64,000 nucleotides of DNA from Streptacidiphilus fuscans (GTDB lineage: Bacteria; Actinomycetota; Actinomycetes; Streptomycetales; Streptomycetaceae), in contig NZ_JADPRT010000004.1 in the NCBI RefSeq assembly GCF_015690355.1, forward strand, positions 439,878 to 503,877, in the 5' to 3' direction. Below the pieces are notes generated by a model, which worked only from the letters and a program-made list of their open reading frames with translations, was not told the DNA's origin and ran no database searches. Below, piece after piece: positions 51,522 to 59,362 of the stretch (positions are counted from its first letter, which is position 1; each line of letters begins with the position of its first letter). Both the position numbers and the translations under genes were made by a program.

Positions 51522-53609
51522 TCAGCGTCCGTCTATTAGCTCGCCGTAGGCCTGGAGCACATCCGGCAACCGCAACGCGGCCAGGTCCTGCCGGGACGGC
51601 GGATCAGCCAGGACGGAGAGACGCAAGTCTCGGTACGCGCAGGACTTCTCGTACAGCGTCCGCATGAAGCGGCCGTTGCCGAGGTCGTCGATCCAGCCCT
51701 CGCGGACGACGTGGGCGCAGATGGAACGGAGTTCCTCCAGCGCCTCCTCGTCCCAGAAGTCCCCGTCGCCCTCGGCCAGCGTCTCGCCGATCGCGGAGAG
51801 TTCGTCCGGCCGGTAGCTGGGGAAGTCGACGCGGGTGGTGAACCGCGAGCTGAGCCCGGGATTCGCTGCCAGCAGGCGGTTCATGCCCTCCGGGTAGCCG
51901 GCGAGGATCACCACCAGCCGGTCGCGGTTGTCCTCGGCGCGCTTCAGCAGGACCTGGAGCGCCTCGTCCCCGTACGCGTCGCCCTTGGAGTAGCCGGAGT
52001 TGGCCAGGCTGTAGGCCTCGTCGATGAAGAGCACGCCGTCCAGCGCCGAGTCGATCAGCTCGTTCGCCTTGACGGCCGTCTGACCGAGGAACTCGCCGAC
52101 CAGGTCGGCTCGTTGGGCCTCGACCAGGTGGTCGCCGCTGAGCAGGCCGAGGGCGTAGAAGACCCGGCCGAGGATCCGGGCCACCGTGGTCTTGCCGGTA
52201 CCCGACGGGCCGGAGAAGACGAAGTGCCGCTTCGGCGGCTGCACCGGGAGGCCTTGGTCGGCGCGGAGGCGGGCCATCCGCAACTGCGCGGACAGCGCCA
52301 GCACCTGGCGCTTGACCGGTGCCATGCCGACCATCCGGTCCAGCTCGGCGAGCGCGGCGTCCAGGCGCTGCTGGTCCGGCTGGACGGTCGTGCCGGGGGG
52401 CAGCGGCGGCACCGCCGCGGAGTCGGCGCGGTGGCGCGCGCCCAGCGCGGTGGCCCCCGGCATCCGGGGTTCGGCGTCGTCGCTCTCCTCGGGCTCGTCG
52501 TCCTCGTCGGCGTCCGCGGCACCCGTGCCCGCCGCGTCGAAGTACGCGGAGTCGGCGGAGTCGGCGGCGCCGTTCGCGCCGTCCACGGCGCCTGAGGCCG
52601 CGTCCGCGTCCGCACCGTCGTCGTCCTCGTCTGCGAGAGGGAAGCCGGGCAGCGGGTCGTAGTAGGCGGGGTCGAAGGCCCCTTCGAGGGAGGAGTCCAG
52701 CGAAGGGTCCAGCGGGTCGAACGGCGAGGCCGACGCCGTCTCGGGCGGTGAGCCCGCGAAACCGGCGCCGCCGCTCACGTGGCGCGGGCGGTGCAGACCG
52801 GGCTCCGGCGGGGACTCCAGCAAGGACGGGTCGACGCCGTCCTCCGCGGTGATCGCGGCAAGGCGGGCGGCGGTGTCCATGAAGCCGGGGTCGACGCGGT
52901 GCACCGCACGGTAGAGCGAGAGCGCCGCCGCGCTGCGGCCGACGCCCTCGTAGGCGCGGGCGAGCCAGTAGCGCAACTCCTTGCGCTGCGGCTGCTCGGA
53001 ACGGCAGCGGGCCAGAGAGGTGGCCAGCGGCAGTTCGGCCTGACCGGCCATGTCCAGCCGCACCCGGGCCATCCCGGCGAAGAGGCCCGCCTCGATCCCG
53101 AGCAGCGGATCGTCCAGCAGGCCGTCCGTGTCGCGGATCAACTGCTCCCAGTCCTTGGTCAGGTAGGAGCGGCAGGCGTGCAGGAACCGGACCGCGTGGT
53201 CCAGCCCGGGCGGCGGGCAGTCGGCCAAAGCCTGGTCCAGCTCGGGCAGATGGCGGCCGTCCAGCCAGTGCGAGGCGTGCGCGAGCGCCAGGTCGCGCTC
53301 GTCCTCCAGCAGTGGCTGCACCCACCAGCCCAGCCAGTACCAGGAACTGAGCGGGCGCCGGTGCCTGCCCCGCTGCTCGCCGAAGCGGTGCCGGTTCCGG
53401 TACATGGCGAGCAGCGCGGCGGAGGTGTCCGAACGCAGGGCGTGCAGGCCCAGCCACGCGTCGGCCATGCCCGGGTCAAGGCGGACAGCGGCGCGGAACT
53501 CCTCCTCGGCGCGGGTGTACGCGCCGGCGGCATAGGCGTCCATGGCCCGCAGCCAGGCGCGGTCGGCCAGGCTACGGGAACGCCTGTCGCCGTTGTCCTC
53601 TGTCCCCAC
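51522..53609 (-). CDS. CbxX/CfxQ-type AAA ATPase with TPR-like N-terminal domain
   Basis: A 695-aa protein. TPR-like helices (about 1-260; YAAGAYTRAEEEFRAAVRLD) are followed by an acidic, Asp/Ala/Gly-rich linker (about 290-410) and an AAA+ domain. The AAA+ part has VFSGPSGTGKTTVARILG (Walker A), GVLFIDEAYSL (Walker B) and LSSRFTTRVDFPSY. It is similar to EccA/SpoVK-type ATPases, but no type VII secretion genes are nearby. GTG 53609 (AGGGGG upstream) is my choice; ATG 53744 would add a Ser/Gly-rich extension. It is convergent with NatB. Confidence 0.85.
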   Translation of the reverse strand: MGTEDNGDRRSRSLADRAWLRAMDAYAAGAYTRAEEEFRAAVRLDPGMADAWLGLHALRSDTSAALLAMYRNRHRFGEQRGRHRRPLSSWYWLGWWVQPLLEDERDLALAHASHWLDGRHLPELDQALADCPPPGLDHAVRFLHACRSYLTKDWEQLIRDTDGLLDDPLLGIEAGLFAGMARVRLDMAGQAELPLATSLARCRSEQPQRKELRYWLARAYEGVGRSAAALSLYRAVHRVDPGFMDTAARLAAITAEDGVDPSLLESPPEPGLHRPRHVSGGAGFAGSPPETASASPFDPLDPSLDSSLEGAFDPAYYDPLPGFPLADEDDDGADADAASGAVDGANGAADSADSAYFDAAGTGAADADEDDEPEESDDAEPRMPGATALGARHRADSAAVPPLPPGTTVQPDQQRLDAALAELDRMVGMAPVKRQVLALSAQLRMARLRADQGLPVQPPKRHFVFSGPSGTGKTTVARILGRVFYALGLLSGDHLVEAQRADLVGEFLGQTAVKANELIDSALDGVLFIDEAYSLANSGYSKGDAYGDEALQVLLKRAEDNRDRLVVILAGYPEGMNRLLAANPGLSSRFTTRVDFPSYRPDELSAIGETLAEGDGDFWDEEALEELRSICAHVVREGWIDDLGNGRFMRTLYEKSCAYRDLRLSVLADPPSRQDLAALRLPDVLQAYGELIDGR

Positions 53610-53912
53610 CGCTCTGCCCCCTGCTGTGCCGCGACCCGCCGCCCAGCTGCTGGGCTGGCCCCAGCTACTGGACCGACCCGGGAGGCCTGCAGACGCCGCA
53701 CTTTGACGGTCCGTGAGCGCGCGGGGCCGAGGCACCGCGCTCATGGGGGCATCGTACCGGCCCGATGCTGATCCGGAAGAGTGCCGTGCGGCCGTATCGG
53801 CTGGTGGGAACACGGACAAACGGCGGACACAAGCGGCGCGCGGGGTTCCGGTGGTAACCGACGGTCACGCAGGCCGCACGACGCATGTCGGGCCAAAGGG
53901 GCGGATCCGCCG

Positions 53913-53958
53913 AAAAAAGGACGAGCTGCCGGCCACGGGGGAACGGCCGGCAGCTCGT
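53913..53958 (-). terminator. Intrinsic terminator with T-run
   Basis: A 14-bp perfect stem (53921-53934 with 53945-53958), followed on the minus strand by CC and six T (53913-53918). This is the most classical Rho-independent terminator in the window. Confidence 0.88.
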
Positions 53959-53990
53959 GTCTCTGGAGCGCGATCACGCTCTGTCGCGCT
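53913..53990 (-). ncRNA. Candidate small RNA (promoter and terminator only 80 nt apart)
   Basis: On the minus strand a TTGACC/TACGTT promoter (below) is followed at once by a short stretch with a GAGCGTGATCGCGCTC hairpin and then a strong terminator ending in six U. The product would be about 78 nt. No ORF with a ribosome site lies inside. It may be an independent sRNA or a premature-termination leader of the AAA gene, which starts 300 nt downstream. Confidence 0.5.
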
Positions 53991-53996
53991 GATGAG

Positions 53997-54026
53997 AACG
54001 TAGTTGCTGCCAGGCCCGCAGGTCAA
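53997..54026 (-). promoter_or_regulatory. Promoter candidate for the small RNA
   Basis: Minus strand TTGACC (54021-54026), 18-nt spacer, TACGTT (53997-54002). It overlaps a dyad: AGTTGC and GCAACT flank about 55 nt with CCAGG/CCTGG inside. The dyad may be regulatory or part of a longer RNA. Confidence 0.5.
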
Positions 54027-54119
54027 GGCCCCACCTGCTGCAGGTCCCTGGTGCAACTCCCTTTGCGGGGTGGCAATTCATTGGCTCGCAGACAACACAC
54101 CGGGCACACGCAGTCATGA

Positions 54120-54701
54120 TTACGGTGCGTCGCCGATCGGATCCCCGGTCGCCCCGTCCACCAGAAAATTGGCGAAAGGTCTGGTGGGATCGTGCCGAAA
54201 GTGTGTCGACTGCTCCACGAACCAGTGCGACCAGAAGTCGGCCTGATCCGGTCCGTCCCGGTCCTCGCCACGCGCGCGGGCGGTGGCGGCGTCGAGTTCC
54301 ATCCAGACCACCGCGACCAGATACGGCCGCACCGCCCGGCGTCCGCCGCCGACCCCCTCCAGCAGGAGAAACGGAGGGGCGGCGGCCAGTTCACGGGTGG
54401 CGGCGAAGCGGCGCAGCGTCCAGTCGTAGACGCGGTGCCGCACCGGCCGCCCGGCGGCGAGCGGCTCCAGCACCTCGTCGCGCAGGCGGTCGGTCCAGTC
54501 GAAGAACTGCTCGTGCGTCGCCAGGTCGTCCAGATGCACGACCGGCGCGTCCCCGGGACGTGGCGAGAGCGCGGCCGAGAGCCGGGCGGCGAAGGTCGTC
54601 TTCCCGGAACCGGCGAAGCCGTCGACGGCGATCAGCCGGGTCGGGCCGCAGGAGGGCGGCAGCGCCGCCAGCCGCGCCGCGAGTGAGTCCAAGGTGAGCA
54701 T
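54120..54701 (-). CDS. Uridine kinase-like P-loop kinase
   Basis: A 193-aa P-loop protein: LIAVDGFAGSGKTTFAARL (Walker A), VVHLDDLATHEQFFDW (base/phosphate Asp region), FLLLEGVGGGRRAVRP and ARARGEDRDGPD (lid arginines). It resembles the actinobacterial uridine kinase-like family; the substrate may be a nucleoside or another small hydroxyl compound. ATG 54701 gives MLTLDSLAARLAAL. It is divergent from the PadR regulator by 47 nt, so they may share a control region. The terminator near 53940 is about 160 nt downstream. Confidence 0.82.
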   Translation of the reverse strand: MLTLDSLAARLAALPPSCGPTRLIAVDGFAGSGKTTFAARLSAALSPRPGDAPVVHLDDLATHEQFFDWTDRLRDEVLEPLAAGRPVRHRVYDWTLRRFAATRELAAAPPFLLLEGVGGGRRAVRPYLVAVVWMELDAATARARGEDRDGPDQADFWSHWFVEQSTHFRHDPTRPFANFLVDGATGDPIGDAP

Positions 54702-54748
54702 GATGCTGTGAGGGTATCCAGCCACCCTGCGCCGGTTACGCTCGGCGC

Positions 54749-55378
54749 ATGGCACTGCGCAACGCGATCATGTCCGCGCTGCTCGACGGCGAGGCTTCGG
54801 GCTACGACCTGGCCAAGGCCTTCGACGCCTCGGTGGCGAACTTCTGGATGGCCACGCCGCAGCAGCTCTACCGCGAGCTGGACCGGATGGAGGCCGACGG
54901 CCTGGTCCAGGCGCGGGTCGTCGAGCAGGAGCGGCGGCCGAACAAGCGGCTCTTCTCGCTCACCGACGCCGGCCGCGCCGCGCTCCACGCCTTCACGGCC
55001 GAGGCCCCTCGGCCGTCCGCGATCCGGGACGAACTCCTGGTCCAGGTGCACGCCGTGGACGCGGGCGAGGCGGACGCGGTGCGCGCCGCGCTCCGTGAGC
55101 GTGCGGCCTGGGCGGAGGCGAAGATCACGCGCTACGAACGCCTGCGCGCACGGCTGCTGGACGGTCGCGGCGAGGAGGAGTTCCTGGCCGCCGCCGAACC
55201 CGTCGGTCCCTACATCACGCTGCTGCGCGGCCTGATGTTCGAGCGGGAGAACCTGCGCTGGTGCGAGCAGGCGCTCGCCGTCCTGGAACGGCGTGCCGTC
55301 CCGCCGGACGCGGCGCTCACTCCGCCGACTCCCCGGACGTCACCGACTCCGCCGACGAGCCCAGCGCCTCGGCGGTGA
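54749..55378 (+). CDS. PadR-family transcriptional regulator
   Basis: A 209-aa regulator. The winged helix (about 1-80: MALRNAIMSALLDGEASGYD, FWMATPQQLYRELDRME, DGLVQARVVEQERRPNK) and a C-terminal helical Vir_act_alpha_C dimer domain (about 90-185) are clear. The C-terminal 25 residues are Pro/Thr-rich and overlap, on the other strand, the end of the SnoaL gene by 62 nt. PadR proteins often repress adjacent efflux or detoxification genes. Here the only neighbours are the kinase and the SnoaL protein. Confidence 0.9.
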   Translation: MALRNAIMSALLDGEASGYDLAKAFDASVANFWMATPQQLYRELDRMEADGLVQARVVEQERRPNKRLFSLTDAGRAALHAFTAEAPRPSAIRDELLVQVHAVDAGEADAVRAALRERAAWAEAKITRYERLRARLLDGRGEEEFLAAAEPVGPYITLLRGLMFERENLRWCEQALAVLERRAVPPDAALTPPTPRTSPTPPTSPAPRR

Positions 55379-55757
55379 TCCGCTCGAACTGCGCGCCCAT
55401 CGCCGCCGCGAGCGCCTGCGCTCCGGAGAGCGGGCGCACCATCACCGTGAACTCGTCGATCAGGCCGTCCTCGTCGAAGTGCAGGAAGTCGCAGCCGTGC
55501 ACCTCGCGGCCGTCGACGGTCGCCTTGAAGACGAAGGCGCGGTCGCGGTCGTCGTCGCCGCCGATCTCGCGGACGTAGCGGAAGTCCTGGAAGACCCGGC
55601 CCGCTCCGCGCAGGATCGCCGCCGTGAAGGCCTTGCCCGGGTAGGGCTTGAAGACGACCGGGCTGGTGAAGACGACGTCCTCGGCCAGCAGCGCCTCCAG
55701 GGCCGCGTGGTCACCGGCCTCGACCGCTGCCCGGAATGGGTGCACCGTGCGCTCCAT
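55317..55757 (-). CDS. SnoaL/NTF2-like fold protein
   Basis: A 146-aa NTF2-like protein: HPFRAAVEAGDHAALEALLA, EDVVFTSPVVFKPYPG, RAFVFKATVDGREVHGCDFL, LIDEFTVMVRPL. The fold includes polyketide cyclases, isomerases and steroid-binding proteins, so function cannot be assigned. ATG 55757 has GGAG 8 nt upstream. Divergent from the AttH-like gene, with a TetR-type dyad between them. Confidence 0.85.
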   Translation of the reverse strand: MERTVHPFRAAVEAGDHAALEALLAEDVVFTSPVVFKPYPGKAFTAAILRGAGRVFQDFRYVREIGGDDDRDRAFVFKATVDGREVHGCDFLHFDEDGLIDEFTVMVRPLSGAQALAAAMGAQFERITAEALGSSAESVTSGESAE

Positions 55758-55909
55758 GGCCACGCTCCGCTTCGTCGCTCTGTTGCTTCGTCGAACTTCG
55801 AAGATAGTCAATTAGTTGAGTATCTGCGTCGGCGAGCGTAGTCACCGTGCCGCCGGCTGTCGAGGGTCGCCGCGAACCGGCCGATCGGGGTATGGCCTCC
55901 CGAGTTTAC

Positions 55910-55924
55910 CTGACGTACCGTCAG
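55910..55924. promoter_or_regulatory. TetR-type operator candidate upstream of AttH-like operon
   Basis: CTGACGTACCGTCAG, a near-perfect 15-bp dyad 26 nt before the GTG start. CTGAC-n5-GTCAG sites are common before actinobacterial acyl-CoA and catabolic operons controlled by TetR regulators. Confidence 0.6.
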
Positions 55925-55950
55925 ATACCTTTCCTGTCGAGGAGGCCAGC

Positions 55951-57099
55951 GTGACCCTCCGTCCCGTCCCTCTGGACGAGTACCCCGTGCACCAGGTGCC
56001 GCTGTCCATGCGGCACGTCGCCACCGGCGACCGCAACGCCTACGACCGCTGCATCTTCCACGTGTTCGACCACAGCGGCCGCGCCCTCCTCATCGCCGGG
56101 CTCGGGGTCTACCCCAACACCGGCGTCATCGACGCCTACGCGACGCTCAAGGTCGGCGACACGCTGCATGCCGTCCGCGCCTCGGACGCGCTGGGCGAGG
56201 ACCGGATGAAGCTCCAGGTCGGGCCGATCCGGATCGAGGTGGTGGAGCCGCTGCAGACGCTGCGCCTCGTCTGCGAGGGGGACGGCACACCCGACGGCCT
56301 TGCCGTCGACCTCACCTGGCAGTCCGAGTTCCCCGCGGTGTGGGAACCGCACCACGTCGGCCGCACCGGTGACCGGCTCACCCTCGAAGGTCGGCGCTTC
56401 GTGCAGGCGGGCGGCGCGACCGGCGTGATCCGCGCCGGGGGCGTGGAGTACCGGGTCACGCCGGAGGAGTGGACCGGCACCCGGGACCGCAGCTGGGGCG
56501 TCCGACCGATCCCCGGCGAGCAGCCCGGCCGCGCGGCCGAGGAGCAGCGGCCCGAGGGGTTCCACTGGGTCTGGTGCCCGATCCGCTTCCGGGACCGCTT
56601 CGTCATGGTGATCCTCCAGGAGGACGCCGACGGCTACCGCACCCTCAACGAGGCACTTCTCGTCCACGCCGACGGGACCGGGCGGGACGCGACCGGCCAC
56701 GGCGAGGCAAGGCACGACGGGACGCGGCGCGACGAGCAGCTCGGCTGGCCGCACGTCGACATCCGCTACCGCTCCGGCACGCGTGTGCCGGAGGGCGCGG
56801 TGCTGCACCTCACCGACTCCGCGCGCAAGCCGGTCGAGATCCGCGCCGAACTCCTCGGCGGTTCCCCGCTCGCCGTCGGCGCCGGCTACCCGCCCGCCGC
56901 CGACTGGCAGCACGGCACCTGGCAGGGACGCGGCTGGGTGGACCGCCGCAGCTACGACCTCACCGACCCGAACGACCTCGGCCTCGCCGCGTACGGCGTC
57001 ACCGACCACGCGGCCCGGTTCACCCTCGACGGGGAGACCGGCCACGGCATCTTCGAACACGGCAGCTTCGGCCGCCACGATCGTGGGGGTACCCCCTAG
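55951..57099 (+). CDS. AttH/CrtC-like lipocalin-fold protein (DUF7064/7065-type)
   Basis: A 382-aa beta-rich protein without signal peptide. Features such as NAYDRCIFHVFDHSGRALLI, GLGVYPNTGVIDAYA, TGTRDRSWGVRPI and FHWVWCPIRFRDRF match the superfamily of AttH and carotenoid 1,2-hydratase-like double-lipocalin proteins. In actinobacteria these are found with acyl-CoA dehydrogenase-type phosphotransferases and TetR regulators, pointing to catabolism of hydrophobic compounds. GGAGG stands 7 nt before GTG 55951. The phosphotransferase gene follows after 79 nt. Confidence 0.8.
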   Translation: MTLRPVPLDEYPVHQVPLSMRHVATGDRNAYDRCIFHVFDHSGRALLIAGLGVYPNTGVIDAYATLKVGDTLHAVRASDALGEDRMKLQVGPIRIEVVEPLQTLRLVCEGDGTPDGLAVDLTWQSEFPAVWEPHHVGRTGDRLTLEGRRFVQAGGATGVIRAGGVEYRVTPEEWTGTRDRSWGVRPIPGEQPGRAAEEQRPEGFHWVWCPIRFRDRFVMVILQEDADGYRTLNEALLVHADGTGRDATGHGEARHDGTRRDEQLGWPHVDIRYRSGTRVPEGAVLHLTDSARKPVEIRAELLGGSPLAVGAGYPPAADWQHGTWQGRGWVDRRSYDLTDPNDLGLAAYGVTDHAARFTLDGETGHGIFEHGSFGRHDRGGTP

Positions 57100-57178
57100 C
57101 CGAAGGCCGGGGGAGGCTTTGCCGACTTCTCCTCCGTCGCACCCTGATCCGTCCGTTCACGAGAGGAGCAGCCGCGCC

Positions 57179-58291
57179 ATGGCCACCCCCAGCGCACCGC
57201 GTCCGCGCACCAGCACCCGCGACCCCGAGCAGCTCCGCGTCCGGCTCGCAGCCTGGATCGACGGCTGGCTGCCCGGAGCCTCCGTCACCGATCTGACCGT
57301 CCCTCAGTCCAACGGCATGTCCAGCGACACCGTCCTCTTCGATCTGCGGCACGCCGACGGCAGCGTGCAGCCCTGCGTGCTGCGACGCGCCCCGGACCCC
57401 GCCGACCCCGCCGGTTTCACCGTATTCCCCGGGTATGACATGGAGCGGCAGTACCGCTGCATGGAACTGGTCGCCGCGCACACCAAGGCCCCGGTGCCAC
57501 GCCTGCTGCGACTGGAGACCGATCCCGAACCACTGGGCACCGCAGCCATTCTGATGGAACGTGTGGACGGGCGAGTCCCGCCCGATGTCATGCCCTACAC
57601 CTACAGCGGCAACTGGCTGCACGAGGCGACCGACGCCGAACGCGCCGAGTTGGAGCACGCGAGCGTCGCCCTCCTCGCCGAGCTGCACACGGTCCCGGTG
57701 GCCGAAGCAGCCTTCCTGCAGCCGGATCAGGGCGACGGCAGGAGTACCCTACGCAGGCACGTCGACGCCCAACGCGCCTACTACGCCTGGGTGGTGGACG
57801 GAAACCCCGCCTCGCCGCTGATCGAGCGCGCCTTCGCCCGGCTGGAGCAGCTCTGGCCGAGCGAGGAGGGCGAGACCGTACTGAGCTGGGGCGACGCACG
57901 CATCGGCAACGTGATCTACCAGGGCTTCACCCCGGCGGCGGTGCTGGACTGGGAGATGGCCGACCTGGGCCCGCGGGAGCTGGACCTGGGCTGGTTCGTC
58001 TTCCTGCACCGGTTCTTCCAGGACCTGACGGTCGCCTTCGGTCAGCCCGGACTGCCCGGCTTCCTGGACCGCGACCGGGTCACGGCCCAGTACGCCGAGG
58101 CCAGCGGCCACACACCGACCGACCTGGAGTTCTACACGCTCTACGCGGCGCTGCGCCACGCGGTGGTGATGCTCAGGATCGGCCACCGGCAGATCCACTT
58201 CGGCGAAGCCCAACTGCCGGAGGAGCCCGACCGCCTGATCCTGCACCGCGACGCGCTCGCGGCCATGGTCGAGGGCCGCTACTGGTCCTGA
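57179..58291 (+). CDS. APH/ACAD10-type phosphotransferase
   Basis: A 370-aa aminoglycoside-phosphotransferase-fold kinase. The catalytic loop reads LSWGDARIGNVIY (Asp, Asn) and the metal loop VLDWEMADLGPRELDLGWF. The N-lobe contains SNGMSSDTVLFDL and MERVDGR. The N-terminal sequence and context resemble the kinase part of ACAD10/ACAD11, which phosphorylate 4-hydroxyacyl-CoAs in fatty-acid catabolism; I infer a similar role. It is paired with the AttH-like protein. Confidence 0.85.
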   Translation: MATPSAPRPRTSTRDPEQLRVRLAAWIDGWLPGASVTDLTVPQSNGMSSDTVLFDLRHADGSVQPCVLRRAPDPADPAGFTVFPGYDMERQYRCMELVAAHTKAPVPRLLRLETDPEPLGTAAILMERVDGRVPPDVMPYTYSGNWLHEATDAERAELEHASVALLAELHTVPVAEAAFLQPDQGDGRSTLRRHVDAQRAYYAWVVDGNPASPLIERAFARLEQLWPSEEGETVLSWGDARIGNVIYQGFTPAAVLDWEMADLGPRELDLGWFVFLHRFFQDLTVAFGQPGLPGFLDRDRVTAQYAEASGHTPTDLEFYTLYAALRHAVVMLRIGHRQIHFGEAQLPEEPDRLILHRDALAAMVEGRYWS

Positions 58292-58298
58292 CGGACCG

Positions 58299-58712
58299 TT
58301 ACTGGCCCTGACGCCGTATCGGGGTCGACCCGGCCCCGCCCACGTGCGAGAACGGCTGCCGACGCCAGTCGAGCTCCGCGGGCAGGGTGAGGAACTCGGC
58401 GAGCGAGGGCTCGGAGTCGAACTCCGGGTCCTCGTCGGCGTCGTAGTCCGCGGCGTCCTCCAGCCCGCGGCCCGAGCCCTGGCAGAGGGCGGCCGAGAAG
58501 GGGTGCCACGGGTTGCTCACGACGGCGTGCTGCGGGAAGCGCTCCTCGTTGTCCAGCACGGCGATCGGGCGGTGGCAGTCGGGGCAGAGGAACCGGGTGA
58601 TCTCCCAGGTCTCCGCCTCGCCCGGGTCCATGCCGGGCGTTCTTTCGGAGTCGAGGCGCTCGCCGAGCCCGACAGGCTCGACGACAGCAGGAAGCTGTTC
58701 GGCAACAGTCAT
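58299..58712 (-). CDS. Hypothetical protein with CxxC
   Basis: A 137-aa protein from ATG 58712 (GGGGGAG 6 nt upstream). It contains WEITRFLCPDCHRPIAVL, a single zinc-knuckle-like CPDC, and NPWHPFSAALCQG, with a second Cys and His that might complete a metal site. An acidic low-complexity stretch (ADYDADEDPEFDSEP) follows. No family is recognised. It is divergent from the Lrp regulator and convergent with the phosphotransferase gene, 7 nt between stops. Confidence 0.65.
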   Translation of the reverse strand: MTVAEQLPAVVEPVGLGERLDSERTPGMDPGEAETWEITRFLCPDCHRPIAVLDNEERFPQHAVVSNPWHPFSAALCQGSGRGLEDAADYDADEDPEFDSEPSLAEFLTLPAELDWRRQPFSHVGGAGSTPIRRQGQ

Positions 58713-58858
58713 CTGAACTCCCCCTGGAGCAGGCACGCGGACCTCGGTGGTCGCGACCATAGCGAGCACTTCCCGCGCGCGGCATCCGATAATCCTGGGC
58801 GTGGCAGCGTGGTTGTCGTGCGACTGTGGCCTTGCTCACATCTCGCGTCGGATAAGTT

Positions 58859-59308
58859 GTGCGGGTGGAGGAACTCGACCGACAAATTGTGCAGCTGCTG
58901 GTCGCCGACGGGCGGATGAGCTACACAGACCTGGGCAAGGCCACGGGCCTGTCCACCTCGGCGGTGCACCAACGGGTGCGACGTCTCGAACAACGAGGAG
59001 TGATCCGCGGATACGCCGCGATCGTCGACCCCGACGCCGTCAACCTGCCGCTCACCGCGTTCATCTCGGTGAAGCCGTTCGACCCGAGCGCGCCCGACGA
59101 CACCCCGGAGCGGCTGGCCGGCATCGAGGAGATCGAGGCGTGCCACAGCGTGGCGGGCGACGAGAACTACATCCTCAAGGTCCGCGTCACCGCACCGGGT
59201 GACCTGGAGGACCTGCTCGCCCGCATCCGCTCCGCGGCAGGCGTCTCGACCCGCACGACGGTCGTGCTGAGCACGCCCTACGAGGCGAGGCCACCCCGGT
59301 TCAGATGA
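58859..59308 (+). CDS. Lrp/AsnC-family transcriptional regulator
   Basis: A 149-aa regulator. The N-terminal helix-turn-helix (LDRQIVQLLVADGRMSYTDL, LSTSAVHQRVRRLEQRGVI) is followed by the RAM/AsnC_trans_reg effector domain (about 70-145; GIEEIEACHSVAGDENY, ILKVRV). GTG 58859 or 58865 could start; a TAAGTT-like -10 immediately upstream hints at a leaderless mRNA. It sits beside an amidohydrolase. Its stop is followed at once by a degenerate copy of the palindromic element. Confidence 0.9.
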   Translation: MRVEELDRQIVQLLVADGRMSYTDLGKATGLSTSAVHQRVRRLEQRGVIRGYAAIVDPDAVNLPLTAFISVKPFDPSAPDDTPERLAGIEEIEACHSVAGDENYILKVRVTAPGDLEDLLARIRSAAGVSTRTTVVLSTPYEARPPRFR

Positions 59309-59343
59309 GTGCCCCGCGCCCTGAGGTGAGTGCAGCCTTCTCG
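59309..59343. repeat. Degenerate half copy of palindromic element
   Basis: GTGCCCCGCGCCCTGA followed by GGTGAGTGCAGCC, directly after the Lrp stop. Similar to the right arm of the 51346 element, but with several changes. Confidence 0.45.
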
Positions 59344-59362
59344 CTTGCATAACCTTGACCGC

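Noticed and set aside
51522..53609. AAA protein as part of a type VII secretion locus
   Set aside because: EccA-like similarity is limited to the AAA domain; no eccB-E, mycP or WXG100 gene lies in the window.
54003..54119. tRNA-like fold suggested by AGTTGC...GCAACT arms
   Set aside because: No T-loop GTTCRANNC or anticodon arm of proper size; it is better explained as a promoter region with a dyad.
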